This document shows positions 4,683-5,185 of a DNA stretch of 5,185 bases, piece after piece. Source of the stretch: Desulfobacterales bacterium (lineage in GTDB: Bacteria; Desulfobacterota; Desulfobacteria; Desulfobacterales; UBA11574); assembly GCA_012974475.1 (NCBI GenBank), contig JAAXQD010000033.1:1-5185 (forward strand), given 5' to 3'. Numbering within the stretch: the first letter of the stretch is position 1; every line of letters begins with the position of its first letter. Both the position numbers and the translations under genes were made by a program. The notes beneath the pieces were generated by a model that saw nothing but the letters and a program-made list of their open reading frames with translations, searched no databases and was not told the DNA's origin.

Positions 4683-5185
4683 TTAACCGGAAAGTCCTTT
4701 GAGGATAAGATTTTTTTGTTTTTCTTTGTTCCGTTTGTCCTTTTCAACAAAAATCGGTTTCCCGCTGTCATAGGCTTTCCCCGTATAGTACATCAGGGTT
4801 GCCGGCGTCGACGGAGAAGGCGTAAAAATCTGAATCTGCCGGGGTTTAAACTTGAGGATCCTGCGGCTGAAACGGTTTAAAAGCTCCATGTCTTGGCGTG
4901 TACATCCCGGATAAGCCGCGATAAAATAACAGGTTAAGAACTGTTTTTTTCCCATCCTGCGGTTGATCTTTTGAAAACGGCGAAAGAATTCCACAAAGCT
5001 CTCAATGGAGGGTTTTCCCATGAGCGCAAGGATATGATCTTCGGAATGCTCGGGTGCGACCTTCAGTTGTCCGGAAATATGATGCCGGACAATCTCTTCA
5101 AGATATTGAAGGCCGTATGTTTGATCTTCCAGCACCAGATCATGGCGTATTCCGGAACCGATGAAAACCTTTTTAACCTTCGGCA
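4683..5185 (-). CDS. ygiQ: YgiQ/UPF0313-family radical SAM protein, C-terminal part (5' end beyond the window)
   Basis: The minus-strand frame is open from the window edge to a TAA at 4683-4685, giving 166 residues. The first visible residues are PKVKKVFIGSGIRHDLVLED. The family pattern continues with ISGQLKVAPEHSED, LMGKPS, MGKKQFLTCYFIAAYPGC, and IQIFTPSPSTPATLMYYTG near the end, all in the order seen in YgiQ proteins. This is the back of the radical SAM barrel plus the family's C-terminal region. The CxxxCxxC iron-sulfur motif would lie upstream, outside the window, so it cannot be checked. A GTG at 5133-5135 could be mistaken for a start, but conserved residues continue before it. The protein ends soon after the conserved part, in a Lys-rich tail (KDKRNKEKQKNL). 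The biochemical role of the family is not settled. The gene converges with the ribbon-helix-helix gene. Confidence 0.9.
   Translation of the reverse strand, partial: PKVKKVFIGSGIRHDLVLEDQTYGLQYLEEIVRHHISGQLKVAPEHSEDHILALMGKPSIESFVEFFRRFQKINRRMGKKQFLTCYFIAAYPGCTRQDMELLNRFSRRILKFKPRQIQIFTPSPSTPATLMYYTGKAYDSGKPIFVEKDKRNKEKQKNLILKGLSG

Noticed and set aside
4660..4695. Inverted repeat around the ygiQ stop (CTTCCGG/CCGGAAAG with an inner GGGAATTCCC palindrome) as the ygiQ terminator
   Set aside because: On the minus strand it is followed by a run of A, not T, so it does not have the form of an intrinsic terminator in the needed direction.

Overview
This window looks like the edge of a contig from a Gram-negative bacterium, most plausibly a member of the Desulfobacterota (former Deltaproteobacteria, sulfate-reducer type). 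That placement is an inference from the style of the PpiD-like chaperone, the small paired-cysteine protein in front of it and the YgiQ-family radical SAM protein. It was not tested by a search. The first 19 bases are not genomic: they match the Nextera/Tn5 transposase adapter, so the real sequence starts at base 20 and the first gene is artificially truncated.

Layout. Bases 20-1043 hold most of a tyrosine recombinase (integrase) gene on the plus strand, with its N-terminal part missing. Fourteen bases after its stop lies the 3' end of a tRNA-Ala(GGC) gene on the minus strand (1058-1133). This is the classic junction of an integrated element, with the element extending left beyond the contig edge and the core chromosome to the right. 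The 3' end of the integrase gene also carries, on the opposite strand, what looks like an intrinsic terminator for the tRNA transcript. Two diverging promoters sit right of the tRNA: one for the tRNA and one for a two-gene unit.

That unit is a small protein with a CxxC...CxxC zinc-ribbon pattern (1348-1596), then a 630-residue PpiD/SurA-like periplasmic folding factor (1630-3522) anchored by one N-terminal membrane helix. A 60-residue ribbon-helix-helix protein (3638-3820) follows with its own ribosome binding site and no recognisable toxin or other partner. At the right edge, on the minus strand, is the C-terminal part of a YgiQ/UPF0313 radical SAM protein (4683-5185), cut by the window end.

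Between the last two genes are about 860 bases with no convincing gene. The stretch 3998-4434 is unusually rich in inverted repeats: a 95-base block bounded by 11-base inverted repeats, then four more hairpins, with a promoter-like sequence at one end and a hairpin plus T-run at the other. It could be a non-autonomous mobile element (REP/IS200-like remnant) or a structured non-coding RNA. It is the part of the window least explained by known features.
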